From Eubacterium nodatum ATCC 33099 (GTDB lineage Bacteria; Bacillota; Clostridia; Peptostreptococcales; Anaerovoracaceae): a stretch of DNA of 63,435 bases. The stretch lies in the NCBI GenBank assembly GCA_000510425.1, contig AZKM01000020.1, positions 1-63,435 of the forward strand, in the 5' to 3' direction. Shown here one piece after another: positions 9,779 through 18,543 of the stretch. The notes beneath the pieces were generated by a model. It was not told the origin of the DNA and did not search any database. It saw only the letters and a program-made list of their open reading frames with translations. The position numbers and the translations under genes were made by a program. Each line of letters starts with the position of its first letter. The stretch's first letter is position 1.

Positions 9779-10474
9779 TTACTTCTTGTTGTACAAGCCA
9801 CGCATGGTTGCCCAGCCTTCAATATTCTTTTGCTTTGCACGAGCAACGCACAGAGCATCCTCCGGAACATTCCTTGTTACAGTAGATCCTGCCGCAACAT
9901 AAGCGCCGTCTTCTATTTTAATTGGAGATATGATATTAGCATTACATCCGATAAAAACACCATCTCCAATTTCGGAACGATATTTATTTGTACCGTCATA
10001 GTTTACAAATACTACTCCACAGCCTAAGTTTGCATTCTCTCCTATATCGGCATCTCCTATATAGGTCAGGTGTGCAGATTTGGAACCGTCACCGAGATTT
10101 GAGTTCTTCACCTCTACAAAATCACCCACTTTACAGTTCCTTCCTACTGACGATCCCGGTCTGATATATGCAAAAGGTCCCACGGATGTGTTGTCACCAA
10201 TTTTGCTTTCCAGAATCACACTTGACTGTACTTCCACATTGTCACCGAGATTAGAATCCTTGATTCTTGTATTTTGTAAAATTCTGCAGTTTTCACCTAT
10301 GATGCTTCCCTTTTCCAAAGTCACACAGGGACCGATAAATGTACCCTTTCCGATTTTAACGTCATCATCTATGTACACAGAATTGATGTCCGCAAATTCC
10401 ACTCCGTAATTAAGGAACTCAATTGCTCTGGTAATTCTTTGTTCTTCTTGTTTCTTATACTCTTCAAAGGTCAT
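9779..10474 (-). CDS. GlmU C-terminal-domain-only hexapeptide acetyltransferase
   Basis: A 231-residue left-handed beta-helix protein. After a short helical start (about 30 residues) it runs straight into the GlmU acetyltransferase half: YIDDDVKIGKGTFIGP, VGPFAYIRPGSSVG, GDFVEVKNSNLGDGSKSAHL, TYIGDADIGENANLG, VNYDGTNKYRSEIGD and the tail VARAKQKNIEGWA. These include the acetyl-CoA and GlcN-1-P binding regions of GlmU. The N-terminal uridylyltransferase half (about 230 residues, with its LxAGxGTRM motif) is absent and is not in the neighbouring sequence. It presumably makes GlcNAc-1-P, with uridylyl transfer supplied by another gene. It starts right after the murC stop. Confidence 0.85.
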   Translation of the reverse strand: MTFEEYKKQEEQRITRAIEFLNYGVEFADINSVYIDDDVKIGKGTFIGPCVTLEKGSIIGENCRILQNTRIKDSNLGDNVEVQSSVILESKIGDNTSVGPFAYIRPGSSVGRNCKVGDFVEVKNSNLGDGSKSAHLTYIGDADIGENANLGCGVVFVNYDGTNKYRSEIGDGVFIGCNANIISPIKIEDGAYVAAGSTVTRNVPEDALCVARAKQKNIEGWATMRGLYNKK

Positions 10475-11854
10475 TTACGCTTCCTCTTCCATAATCATAG
10501 TTCCGACTTTGTAAATATCTCCTGCTCCCATGGTTATCACCAAATCACCTTTTTCTGCATTTGATATGACAAAATCCCTTATCTTTTCAAAGGAATCCAT
10601 ATAGTAAACATCTTTGTTCCTATGTCCACACCTTATTTCCTCTGCAAGTTTTTTTGATGATACATTGTATATGTCCTTTTCTCTTGCTGCATAAATATCT
10701 GCAAGAATAAGTATATCCGCCTGCACAAATGCGTCTGCAAATTGGTGGAATAAAGCAAGTGTTCTTGTATATGTATGGGGCTGAAACAGTATCCATAGTC
10801 TCTTATGAGGAATATTGTGAGCTGCCGAAAGAGTTGCCTTGATTTCTGTCGGATGATGGGCATAGTCATCTACTATCTTGACACCCTCTTTTGTTATCCC
10901 CACTATGTCAAACCTTCTCTGAGTTCCTTTGTAATGGCCAAGAGTTTCTCCCGTTATTTCTTCGCCTGCACCTATAGTTACACAGCAGGCAAATGCCGCA
11001 ACGGAATTTAATATATTATGTTCCCCCGGCACTGCCAAATGAACAGGTGTTTCCGTTCCTTTGTATCGAACTCGGAAGGACGGCATGCCCGCTTCATCAA
11101 ATCTGACATCTTTAATCACAAAATCCGAACTCTCGTTATATCCATAGGTTACAACATTTTTTCTTCCTCTTATAACCTCGCTTACGAGGGGATTGGAGTC
11201 GTATGCAATGATCTTTCCGTCTCCGGGAACATTCATTGCAAATTTCTCAAATGAATTTACAATATGATCTATATCTTTGAAGTAATCGAGATGATCGGAA
11301 TCTATGTTCAAAATTACCTCAATATTAGGTCTGAGCTCCAGGAAACTGTCCCTGTATTCGCATGCCTCCGTTACAAAATAATCGCTTTTGCCAACCTTTA
11401 CATTTCCTCCGATTTCAGCGAGCTGACCTCCTACCAATATTGTAGGATCCAGTTTTGCCGCCTCCAAAACTAAAGAAACCATAGAAGTCGTCGTAGTTTT
11501 GCCATGAGTACCGCTGATGGCAATGCTTCCTTTATACTCGTCCATCAAAACCCCAAGAATCTCAGCTCTTGATGCAAGGGGCAACTTGCGCTCTCTTGCC
11601 CGGACAATTTCAGGATTTTCTTCTGCTATAGCCGCAGAATAGATAATCAAATCAGCATTCTCTACATTTTCTTTTCTATGGTTATTATATATAACAGCGC
11701 CTGATTCCTTCAAACGCTCTGTAATTTCCGACTCGTTCATATCAGACCCAGAAACATTATATCCCCTGGAAATCAGAATCTCTGCAATGGCTGACAGACC
11801 CACGCCGCCTATTCCGATACAGTGAATGTTTCTGTGTTCTTTTAAATCAATCAT
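10475..11854 (-). CDS. murC: UDP-N-acetylmuramate-L-alanine ligase
   Basis: A 459-residue Mur ligase that adds L-Ala to UDP-MurNAc in the cytoplasm. Domains in order: Rossmann-like UDP-binding start (HCIGIGGVGLSAIAEIL), ATP loop AISGTHGKTTTTSMVS at about 110, central ligase domain with EACEYRDSFL, and the C-terminal domain containing DDYAHHPTEI and the FQPHTYTRT segment. Length is typical. It reads directly into the glmU-like gene with no gap (stop then ATG). In many Clostridia murC sits in the spoVG-purR neighbourhood as here. Confidence 0.97.
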   Translation of the reverse strand: MIDLKEHRNIHCIGIGGVGLSAIAEILISRGYNVSGSDMNESEITERLKESGAVIYNNHRKENVENADLIIYSAAIAEENPEIVRARERKLPLASRAEILGVLMDEYKGSIAISGTHGKTTTTSMVSLVLEAAKLDPTILVGGQLAEIGGNVKVGKSDYFVTEACEYRDSFLELRPNIEVILNIDSDHLDYFKDIDHIVNSFEKFAMNVPGDGKIIAYDSNPLVSEVIRGRKNVVTYGYNESSDFVIKDVRFDEAGMPSFRVRYKGTETPVHLAVPGEHNILNSVAAFACCVTIGAGEEITGETLGHYKGTQRRFDIVGITKEGVKIVDDYAHHPTEIKATLSAAHNIPHKRLWILFQPHTYTRTLALFHQFADAFVQADILILADIYAAREKDIYNVSSKKLAEEIRCGHRNKDVYYMDSFEKIRDFVISNAEKGDLVITMGAGDIYKVGTMIMEEEA

Positions 11855-11945
11855 TTATTTCCCCCAATTATCATTCTCTTATTTCATTCAACATTATAGC
11901 ATATTCATATCAAAAATGCTTTACAAATTAAAGAAATAATGTGAT

Positions 11946-12506
11946 TCACTTAAACTCAACGGGTTCATAGTCTGTTAATTGGGCAAGAAATCCCTTTGCT
12001 CTCAGTTCATTTTGTACCAAATCTAAAATTTCTTCACTTTCGGCTTCTACGGTATGATAATGATAGCCTGAAGTTGCATTTGAAAGAAGGCTTGATTCTC
12101 CGGTATTTATTTTCTCCATATATTTTTTTACATCAAGACGGGAAGAAATCACCAAAGGTACAGTTATCTTCCCATAAACTTTGTGATATATGAAAATGTC
12201 CAAAACTTTGGCACCGAAATCTGCAAATATGTTCAATTCCTTTTCTGTATCTTCAGCCTTGTGAATCACCTTAAATACTCTTCTTGACAATTCGTCTCCC
12301 CTGCTTGCAGTCTCCATATTTTTTTGTATCATATATCCTCTGTTTGCCGATAGAATATCATAGCCTTGAGCCCTTAACAGTGCGATATCCTGAACAATGA
12401 CCTGCCTGCTTATATTAAATTTTTCCGCAAGATTGCCGCCAGATACCGGTCTGTCTGTATCTGTAAGGATTCCTATAATTTCAGTTCTTCTTTTTTCTCC
12501 GTTCAT
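11946..12506 (-). CDS. niaR: NiaR-type transcriptional repressor (HTH plus 3H domain)
   Basis: A 186-residue protein with an N-terminal helix-turn-helix (GGNLAEKFNISRQVIVQDIALLR) and a C-terminal 3H domain showing the conserved histidines in FIYHKVYG and GYHYHTVEA. NiaR represses NAD biosynthesis and niacin uptake genes, with nicotinic acid as co-repressor. I chose ATG 12506 (MNGEKRRTEII) because GAGGTGG precedes it; a start at 12518 is also open. No NAD genes are in this window, so its targets lie elsewhere. Confidence 0.85.
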   Translation of the reverse strand: MNGEKRRTEIIGILTDTDRPVSGGNLAEKFNISRQVIVQDIALLRAQGYDILSANRGYMIQKNMETASRGDELSRRVFKVIHKAEDTEKELNIFADFGAKVLDIFIYHKVYGKITVPLVISSRLDVKKYMEKINTGESSLLSNATSGYHYHTVEAESEEILDLVQNELRAKGFLAQLTDYEPVEFK

Positions 12507-12625
12507 TTTCCACCTCAAAATCAGCTATGACAACACCGCATACAAATCACTCAACTTGAACAAAGTCTTATACTCATAGAATTTCACCTGCTTGCTCTTT
12601 AACTGTGAATAAATGAAACTTGAAC

Positions 12626-12656
12626 AAAGCACCGAATCCCAATGAAACGGTGCTTT
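12626..12656 (-). terminator. Hairpin downstream of spoVG
   Basis: AAAGCACCG and CGGTGCTTT form a perfect 9-bp stem around a 13-nt loop. It lies 32 bases past the spoVG stop. The T-run after the minus-strand stem is short, so termination strength is uncertain. Confidence 0.6.
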
Positions 12657-12688
12657 AGATCCTGCTTTCTCACTTACTTTCTGATTTC

Positions 12689-12964
12689 TTATTCTGATAC
12701 AGGTTCGGAATCGGACATTTTCTCGTATTCGGCAAAGATTGTGTCCTTAATCCTATTTCTTGTTTCGGAATTGAGAGGATGTGCAATGTCTCTGAAATCT
12801 CCTTCGCCCATCTTCCTGCTTGGCATGGCAATAAACAGCCCGTTCTGCCCTTCAATTATTTTGATATCATGAACTACAAATTCATCATCAAAAGTAAGCG
12901 AAACAATTGCCTTCATTTTTCCATCTGCATTCAATTTGCGAATTCTTACATCAGTGATATTCAT
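12689..12964 (-). CDS. spoVG: Septation/RNA-binding regulator SpoVG
   Basis: A 91-residue SpoVG family protein starting [20 protein letters not shown] with the conserved stretch [20 protein letters not shown] and [12 protein letters not shown]. SpoVG is a nucleic-acid-binding regulator that affects septation and envelope gene expression and is present in non-spore-formers too. The ATG at 12964 was chosen over an upstream frame start because the family begins with MxITDVRIR. It lies between purR and the murC/glmU-like genes, the conserved Firmicute position. Confidence 0.95.
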   Translation of the reverse strand: MNITDVRIRKLNADGKMKAIVSLTFDDEFVVHDIKIIEGQNGLFIAMPSRKMGEGDFRDIAHPLNSETRNRIKDTIFAEYEKMSDSEPVSE

Positions 12965-13116
12965 TACAGCCCGCCTTTCTGATTTAAAAGTTTGTTTTAT
13001 ATAATTATACATGAATATTTAGAAAACTGCAACAAATATTTATCTTTTGATGTACAATTGGGTGAATACTTGAATAATTCCCTTCACTAATCACTTGCAA
13101 GACTTCCGTTTCGTAT

Positions 13117-13923
13117 TTATTTTACTGTATTTGGTTCTACTTTAATTATCCTGTTTTCCTCGTCAATATCATATAATGTTACCGCTGAAGTAAACTCCGA
13201 AATTTTCTTTTTTTCAGGAACAGCACTTGCGATTGCAACTGCAGTTCCTACGACTTTCACATTAAACTCCGACAGTATATCGGAAATTCCTTTTGTACTG
13301 CCGCCGCCACGCATAAAGTCATCAACAATCAGTGCTTTCATTCCGGGCTTTACTGCTCTTTTGGATAAAGACATCTTCTGAATTCTATCATATGAACCCG
13401 AAAAATAGTTTATACTCAGAGTAGATCCCTCAGACACCTTTGCTTCCCTTCTGCATACAATCAATGGAAGATGTAATTGATATGCTACCATGGTTGCTAG
13501 GGGAACCCCTTTGGTTTCCACTGTCGCCACATAGTTTGCACCCGAATCTTTGAACTTCGAAGCAAAATACGATGCCATGGTATTCATGGCCTCCATATCG
13601 AACATAAGATCTGAAGTATACAGAAAATTTCCACCCAGTATTCTATCAGAGTTTCTCAGTTTTTCACAAAAGCTTTCCAGGAATTCAGAAACTTCTTGTG
13701 AATCCATAGAGGGTACATAACGAACGCCCCCTCTCGCCCCTGCGATTGTTTCGATATTGCCTTTCTTTGCCTTTTCCATTGCAGAGTTTGCTATGTTAAT
13801 ATCCTCGCTTATACTGGATTTTGCCATATCAAACAGGTCACAGAAGTATTGGAGCGGATACACTTTTCCCGGAGTGTCCGACAGGATTTTCACTATAATA
13901 GAAACTCGTTCTGTTCTTTTCAT
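13117..13923 (-). CDS. purR: Purine operon repressor PurR
   Basis: A 268-residue protein of the Bacillus-type PurR family: a winged-helix N-terminal domain (RTERVSIIVKILSDTPGKVY, FDMAKSSISEDI) and a phosphoribosyltransferase-like C-terminal domain with the PRPP loop ALIVDDFMRGGGSTKGI. In Bacillus it represses purine genes and PRPP relieves repression. It is adjacent to spoVG and upstream of the prs cluster. Length matches the family (about 270-285). Confidence 0.95.
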   Translation of the reverse strand: MKRTERVSIIVKILSDTPGKVYPLQYFCDLFDMAKSSISEDINIANSAMEKAKKGNIETIAGARGGVRYVPSMDSQEVSEFLESFCEKLRNSDRILGGNFLYTSDLMFDMEAMNTMASYFASKFKDSGANYVATVETKGVPLATMVAYQLHLPLIVCRREAKVSEGSTLSINYFSGSYDRIQKMSLSKRAVKPGMKALIVDDFMRGGGSTKGISDILSEFNVKVVGTAVAIASAVPEKKKISEFTSAVTLYDIDEENRIIKVEPNTVK

Positions 13924-13960
13924 TCAACTTATCTCCTTGTGCATTATAACTAAAATATTC

Positions 13961-15394
13961 TTAAATGATATTGTTTGTTTTGGAATAAACTCTGATAATA
14001 TTTGTGGTACCGGAAACTCCGACCGGAACCCCTGCTGTCAAAACAACCCTGCCGTTTTCATTTATCAGATTTGATTCTGCAGCACTTTTTCTGCAAATAT
14101 CAAACATTTCTTCAACATCCGAACAATATTGTACCATCAACGGACTTACTCCCCAAAACAAAGCCATCTGATGAAAAACTTTTTCATTTGGTGTCACACT
14201 GATTATAGGAACATCCGGTCTGAACTTACTGACCTTGTTTCCGGTATAACCCGATGCGGTCACTGCAATTATTGCATCGGCACAAATATCTTTTGCCAAG
14301 GTACAGGCTGCATGGGCAACAGCATTCGTAGTATCTTCGTTGTCCATTTCACGGTATACTGTGCCGCTTTTAAGTACATTCTTCAGCTCTTTTTCCGCCT
14401 CCGTTGCTATCCTTGACATTGCTTTCACTGACTCCTCCGGATACATTCCGGCTGCACTTTCCCCTGACAGCATAACAGCACTTGTACCGTCAAAAACCGC
14501 ATTTGCCACATCGTTTATCTCAGCCCGCGTGGGAACAGGGCTTGTAATCATGGATTCAAGCATCTGAGTTGCCGTTATAACCACTTTGCCCTGCTGAACA
14601 CACCTTCTGATCAATCTTTTCTGAATACCCGGCAAAAGTTCATAGGGCACTTCAACTCCCATATCGCCTCTCGCAATCATAATGCCATCTACTACCCCTA
14701 AAATATCTTCAAAATTGTCTATTCCCTGCATGCTTTCAATCTTGGCAATTAGCTTTATTTTCTCGCCTCCGTTTTTGTTTAGAAACTCTCTAACCATACC
14801 TGCATCTTCGGAGGTTCTTATGAATGAAGCGGCAACATAATCCACATCCTCTTCTATTCCAAATTTCAGATCATCCTTATCTTTTTGAGATAAATAAGGC
14901 ATATTTATTTCCACATCAGGTATATTCACGCCTTTATGATTGCTTATCTTGCCGCCGTGGACTATTTTGCATTTTATTTCAGCCCCATCGATTTCCGCGA
15001 CTTTAAGCATAACCTTTCCATCATCAATTAAAATCGTATCTTCCTCTTTCAGCTCTTTTGAAAGATTTAAGTAGGTCACTGATACCCTTTCCGTATTTCC
15101 GACAACATCCTCTGTCGTAAGGGTAAAATATTCTCCTTCCTTTAACAGGGCTTCCCCTTCCTCAAAGTTTTTTATTCTGATTTCAGGTCCCTTGGTATCG
15201 AGTAAAACCGCTCCGGGAAGTCCTAGTGAATCCCGGACTTTTCTTATTCTAGCTATATTTTCTCTATGTTCATCGTGGCTTCCATGGGAGAAATTCAGCC
15301 TTGCCACATTCATTCCTGCCAGGAAAAGTTTTTTCAACATTTCTTCGTTTTGGGATGCCGGTCCGATTGTACATATTATCTTTGTCTTTCGCAT
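13961..15394 (-). CDS. pyk: Pyruvate kinase
   Basis: A 477-residue pyruvate kinase converting PEP and ADP to pyruvate and ATP. Conserved stretches: TKIICTIGPASQNEEML, NVARLNFSHGSH, the active-site Lys segment KIKLIAKIESMQG, IMIARGDMGVEVP and ATQMLESMI. It ends at the normal C-terminal allosteric domain and lacks the extra PEP-utiliser-like tail found in some Bacillus enzymes. An AGGGGG ribosome site precedes the ATG, and the start overlaps the end of the ProX-like gene by 19 bases. Confidence 0.97.
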   Translation of the reverse strand: MRKTKIICTIGPASQNEEMLKKLFLAGMNVARLNFSHGSHDEHRENIARIRKVRDSLGLPGAVLLDTKGPEIRIKNFEEGEALLKEGEYFTLTTEDVVGNTERVSVTYLNLSKELKEEDTILIDDGKVMLKVAEIDGAEIKCKIVHGGKISNHKGVNIPDVEINMPYLSQKDKDDLKFGIEEDVDYVAASFIRTSEDAGMVREFLNKNGGEKIKLIAKIESMQGIDNFEDILGVVDGIMIARGDMGVEVPYELLPGIQKRLIRRCVQQGKVVITATQMLESMITSPVPTRAEINDVANAVFDGTSAVMLSGESAAGMYPEESVKAMSRIATEAEKELKNVLKSGTVYREMDNEDTTNAVAHAACTLAKDICADAIIAVTASGYTGNKVSKFRPDVPIISVTPNEKVFHQMALFWGVSPLMVQYCSDVEEMFDICRKSAAESNLINENGRVVLTAGVPVGVSGTTNIIRVYSKTNNII

Positions 15395-15909
15395 TTTTCC
15401 CCCTTATCTTCTATCTCTTCAAACATAGGCTCATGCCCCATTTTTCTTATAATCCGAAGAAAATCTCTTTTGGCAACGGAAATAGTTGCTGTGTTTCTGC
15501 AAGGATGAAAATTCAAGAGGGTATCTTCAGAGGCCTCCGTTATTTCCCTGCCTAAAATTACTTTCACCTTGTTTTCCACATCATTAAAGATGGTATAAGG
15601 AGTAACCGATCCCGGAGTTATCTTCATTAAATCCCAGAGCTCATCTTCAGTGGCAAATCTGGTCTTTTTAGCACCTGTGAGCTTCCTAAAGCTGTCAAAA
15701 TCCAATCTCCTATGATCTTCCAGAATCATTAAATAGAACTTCCCTGATTTCTTATCTTTTATTAGCAAATTTTTAAGATTTATTCCGGGAAACATAAGTT
15801 CCTCTGCACCTTCCTGTTTCACTGAAAAAAGAGCTTCATGCTCATATATTTTATAATCGTGAATATCTAATTCCTCTAATGTGTCAAAAAACTTTTTCTC
15901 ATTATCCAT
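15376..15909 (-). CDS. Prolyl-tRNA deacylase, ProX/YbaK family
   Basis: A 177-residue YbaK/aminoacyl-tRNA editing domain protein, close to the ProX/PrdX branch that hydrolyses Ala-tRNA(Pro). Seen: IYEHEALFSVKQ near the start, KNLLIKDKKSGKFYLMIL, the RFATEDELWDLMKITPGSVTPY segment and FHPCRNTATISVAKRDFLR near the end. These conserved positions define the family's substrate pocket. ATG 15909 is preferred over the extended frame start at 15945 because family proteins begin close to this point. It is coupled to pyk. Confidence 0.88.
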   Translation of the reverse strand: MDNEKKFFDTLEELDIHDYKIYEHEALFSVKQEGAEELMFPGINLKNLLIKDKKSGKFYLMILEDHRRLDFDSFRKLTGAKKTRFATEDELWDLMKITPGSVTPYTIFNDVENKVKVILGREITEASEDTLLNFHPCRNTATISVAKRDFLRIIRKMGHEPMFEEIEDKGEKCERQR

Positions 15910-16079
15910 GGTATGAAACCTGCCCTTCCGGTTTAAAAAAATCATTTACATTATATCTGAACTAATGTGTTTTAATTACACTGTAAAATGGTAAATATAA
16001 CTCGATAATCGGTGGCATCATGCTTACCTTCTCTGCCGCTTGACTGTATATCATTATAACATAAATGGAGGATATTTTT

Positions 16080-16286
16080 ATGGATAAAAAATCAAGAGAT
16101 TATGAAGTCTGTCTTTGCTATAAAACAACAAGGGGTGAGGTTGAAGATTTTATCAAAGCTCATCGCATAACCGACTTGACAATTCTATGCAAGCAGATGA
16201 ATATCGGAAATAAATGTGGCGGCTGCCGTGAGGATTTACAGATGATTATTGACGATGTGTATGGATTTACTTCCGGCAATAGCTAA
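16080..16286 (+). CDS. (2Fe-2S)-binding protein, BFD type
   Basis: A 68-residue bacterioferritin-associated ferredoxin-like domain. It has the four-cysteine pattern CLCYKTTRGEVEDFI, then a single Cys in TILCKQ, and CGGCREDLQ, which in this family binds a [2Fe-2S] cluster. Proteins of this type often accompany electron transfer or nitrite-reductase-like modules, but here the gene stands alone. ATG 16080 is placed 8 bases after GGAGG; the earlier ATG at 16065 overlaps that ribosome site. The structured transcript at 16342-16482 follows. Confidence 0.8.
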   Translation: MDKKSRDYEVCLCYKTTRGEVEDFIKAHRITDLTILCKQMNIGNKCGGCREDLQMIIDDVYGFTSGNS

Positions 16287-16341
16287 TTACTCCTGTGAAT
16301 ATAAAAACAAATAACCTTTTCTTAACATTACAGATATATAT

Positions 16342-16482
16342 AACTCAATTTTGAGTTCTTCTGGAATTAGCAGTAGGTCAGCGATGCTTGAGGTGGACTA
16401 TCGTATGGAATTGCACTACAAGTTCAAATAACGAATTTTCGTAATCGCCTTTACAGGCCAACTCGCATAGGCGAGTTTTTTT
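16342..16482 (+). ncRNA. Candidate structured RNA ending at a strong terminator (unidentified)
   Basis: This stretch has no reading frame and several stems: AACTCAA/TTGAGTT at 16342-16357, GCGAT/ATCGC pairing 16381-16385 with 16444-16448, an inner CTTG/CAAG stem at 16387-16390 and 16419-16422 extended by GGT/ACT, and a terminator hairpin with a T-tract at the end. The layout (long closed stem with an internal loop, then terminator) would suit a small RNA of roughly 100-140 nt, 6S RNA being one thought. I cannot match it to a family by eye. It could instead be only the 3' UTR of the BFD gene. Confidence 0.4.
16460..16482 (+). terminator. Rho-independent terminator
   Basis: AACTCGC-ATAG-GCGAGTT forms a perfect 7-bp stem with a 4-nt loop, followed by a run of T residues to 16482. 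It ends the candidate RNA at 16342. The 16483-16816 stretch beyond it shows no gene; a TATAAA-like hexamer lies near 16760. Confidence 0.9.
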
Positions 16483-16816
16483 ATTTCAGTAATATAATCT
16501 CACTTATTGCACATACTTCCCACGATACTACTGTATCAGTCTATCATAGTGTAATTAACCTTGTAAATAGTATAACAGTCTCATTTCGGTTAAATTCTGA
16601 AATGTTCAAACATACACTTTTTCATTCTATATTCATTTTCAATTGGCAATTTCCTCGTCAAAAATACATTTTTCACGGCTATATCCCTCAACTGTACGGC
16701 AGGCAATCGGTTCCGTTTATGCTTAGAGAAAAAATTTACCCACCATGATTAAAATAGTATAAATATAATTTTTCAAAAAACTTCTAATCATCACTTTATA
16801 ATGTTACAATGCACCC

Positions 16817-17620
16817 ATGAAAAAGATTATTATAATTACATTGATTTCAATATTGGCTCTGACTTCTTCGTTTTTTGGCAAAGATTCAAAAGAATACGGA
16901 GTCTTCATCGGCAGAGAGAAAAACAAAGTACTTAGATTGAAGAACTACGACGTCCTTGTAGTTGATGCTCAATATCTTTCTAAAAAAAACATTCAATGTC
17001 TTCGTAAAAATAATAATAAAAAAGTTTATTCCTATTTGAATGTTGGATCTGTCGAGAATTTTCGTCCATACTATTCACAATTTAAATCAATAACATTAGG
17101 TAAATATGAAAACTGGCCTGAAGAAAGATGGGTAGATGTTTCAAAGAAAAAATGGCAAAAATTCATACTGAAAAAAGGAAAAGCACTGAAAAAGAAGAAT
17201 ATTGACGGTTTATTTATAGACAATGCTGATGTCTACTATAACTACAAAAAAAAGAAAATATATAAGGGTTTAACAGTTATTCTGAAGTCTCTCAAGGCTG
17301 AAAAAATGGATATAATCATAAATGGCGGTGATGCTTATGTATTAAAAGCTATAAGGAATAATCATCCTTTGAAGTATATTGACGGAATAAATCAAGAAAC
17401 TTTTTTCTCTAAAATTGACTTTAAAAGAAAAAAATTTCTGAAACAAAATCCTAAAACGACAGCGTACTATAAAACTTACTGCAGAAAAGCGAAAAGAGCC
17501 GGGCTCTCCGTATATCTTATTGAATATACAAAGAATAAAGCTCTGATACGACAAATATCAAAATTCTGTAGAGCAAAAGGTTACAGATACTATATTTCAT
17601 CATCTGTTGAGCTGAATTAA
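16817..17620 (+). CDS. Secreted GH114/TM1410-like glycosidase-related protein
   Basis: A 267-residue protein with an N-terminal signal peptide (MKKIIIITLISILALTSSF). The mature part shows the TIM-barrel-like pattern of the TM1410/GH114 (endo-alpha-1,4-polygalactosaminidase-like) family: VVDAQYLSKKNI, VYSYLNVGSVENFRPYY, GLFIDNADVYYNY with a conserved Asp, IINGGDAYVL and DGINQETFFS with a conserved Glu. It likely acts on an exopolysaccharide outside the cell; the substrate is unknown. It is unusually rich in Lys and Asn, more AT-rich than its neighbours. It stands alone on the plus strand. Confidence 0.75.
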   Translation: MKKIIIITLISILALTSSFFGKDSKEYGVFIGREKNKVLRLKNYDVLVVDAQYLSKKNIQCLRKNNNKKVYSYLNVGSVENFRPYYSQFKSITLGKYENWPEERWVDVSKKKWQKFILKKGKALKKKNIDGLFIDNADVYYNYKKKKIYKGLTVILKSLKAEKMDIIINGGDAYVLKAIRNNHPLKYIDGINQETFFSKIDFKRKKFLKQNPKTTAYYKTYCRKAKRAGLSVYLIEYTKNKALIRQISKFCRAKGYRYYISSSVELN

Positions 17621-17718
17621 AGAATATCCGGGTCAAATTGATCAGCCGTTTTATAAGCATCAATATTACAATTGTTAAACTAACAAATCTCCCTGCTCTT
17701 TTCAAAAATTATAACGAA

Positions 17719-17826
17719 AAAGCCCCTCTTGAATGAACCGATGTTCTGTTCGTTAGATTTCACTAGATTTTGAAGTCTAACTTTCAGATGTCAGCTGTCG
17801 GTTAAAGTTACATCAGAGGGGATTTT
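17719..17826. terminator. Nested long hairpin between convergent genes
   Basis: Three nested inverted repeats share one centre: CCCCTCT 17723-17729 with AGAGGGG 17815-17821, AACCGA 17736-17741 with TCGGTT 17798-17803, and GTTAGA 17752-17757 with TCTAAC 17776-17781. A-rich and T-rich ends flank the outer stem. It lies between the plus-strand GH114-like gene and the minus-strand AIM24 gene, so a bidirectional terminator is the simplest reading. A small mobile hairpin element is also possible. Confidence 0.5.
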
Positions 17827-17862
17827 GATATTCTATAGATTCTCTATTCTGTGAGAACTACT

Positions 17863-18543
17863 TTATTTACTTGTTGTTAGATACGGTGAGAGTGCCCCCG
17901 CTACAGCATTGATCGGCATTGTCTGAAGCCAAACTTTTCCCGGACCTGAAATGACGGTGTTAAACAGACCTTCACCTCCAAGCAATATGTTCTTCATTCC
18001 CGGAACACTTTGAATATCCATGGAACAAGTAGCCTCCATAGCTGCTATATATCCTGTGTCCACTATCAACTGTTGCCCCTGCTGAAGTTCATAAGAACAA
18101 ACATGACCGTCAAACTCAAGGAATGCAAGACCGCTGCCGGAAAGTTTCTGCATGATAAAACCCTCTCCGCCGAATAAGCCTGCACCTATCTTCTTATTAA
18201 AAAATACAGACAGTTCGACACTGCTTTGACTTGCCAGAAATGCAGACTTTTGAACAATCATTTCTCTGCCCGGTGCGATTTCCACCGCTTTGATACAGCC
18301 CGGAAAAGAAGATGCAAATGCAATTTCTCCCGATCCGCCCATTGCAGTATAGCGGTTCTGGAAAATAGATTCTCCGGAAAACATTCTTCCCAAGGATTTT
18401 CCTAATCCTCCGGTGGCATTGGTAGACATCTTCATATTAGGTGACATCCAGCTCATTGCACCTTTTTCAGTGATAAGTGTTTCATTTTCGTCCACTCTGC
18501 AGATCACTACAGGAAGTGTTTCTCCTTCAATACGATATTTCAT
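17863..18543 (-). CDS. AIM24 family protein (TIGR00266)
   Basis: A 226-residue protein of the AIM24/TIGR00266 family, with repeated beta-strand units and glycine-rich turns. Seen: MKYRIEGETLPVVICRV, GAMSWMSPNMKMSTNATGG, GLGKSLGRMFSGESIFQN, GFIMQKLSGSGLAFLEFDG, then GGEGLFNTVISGPGKVWLQ near the end. The molecular function of this family in bacteria is not established. Length is normal. It is a single gene with its own upstream region and no obvious partner. Confidence 0.88.
   Translation of the reverse strand: MKYRIEGETLPVVICRVDENETLITEKGAMSWMSPNMKMSTNATGGLGKSLGRMFSGESIFQNRYTAMGGSGEIAFASSFPGCIKAVEIAPGREMIVQKSAFLASQSSVELSVFFNKKIGAGLFGGEGFIMQKLSGSGLAFLEFDGHVCSYELQQGQQLIVDTGYIAAMEATCSMDIQSVPGMKNILLGGEGLFNTVISGPGKVWLQTMPINAVAGALSPYLTTSK

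Noticed and set aside
16342..16482. tmRNA or SRP RNA as the identity of the structured transcript
   Set aside because: No tRNA-like ends with CCA nor the conserved SRP tetraloop region could be found.
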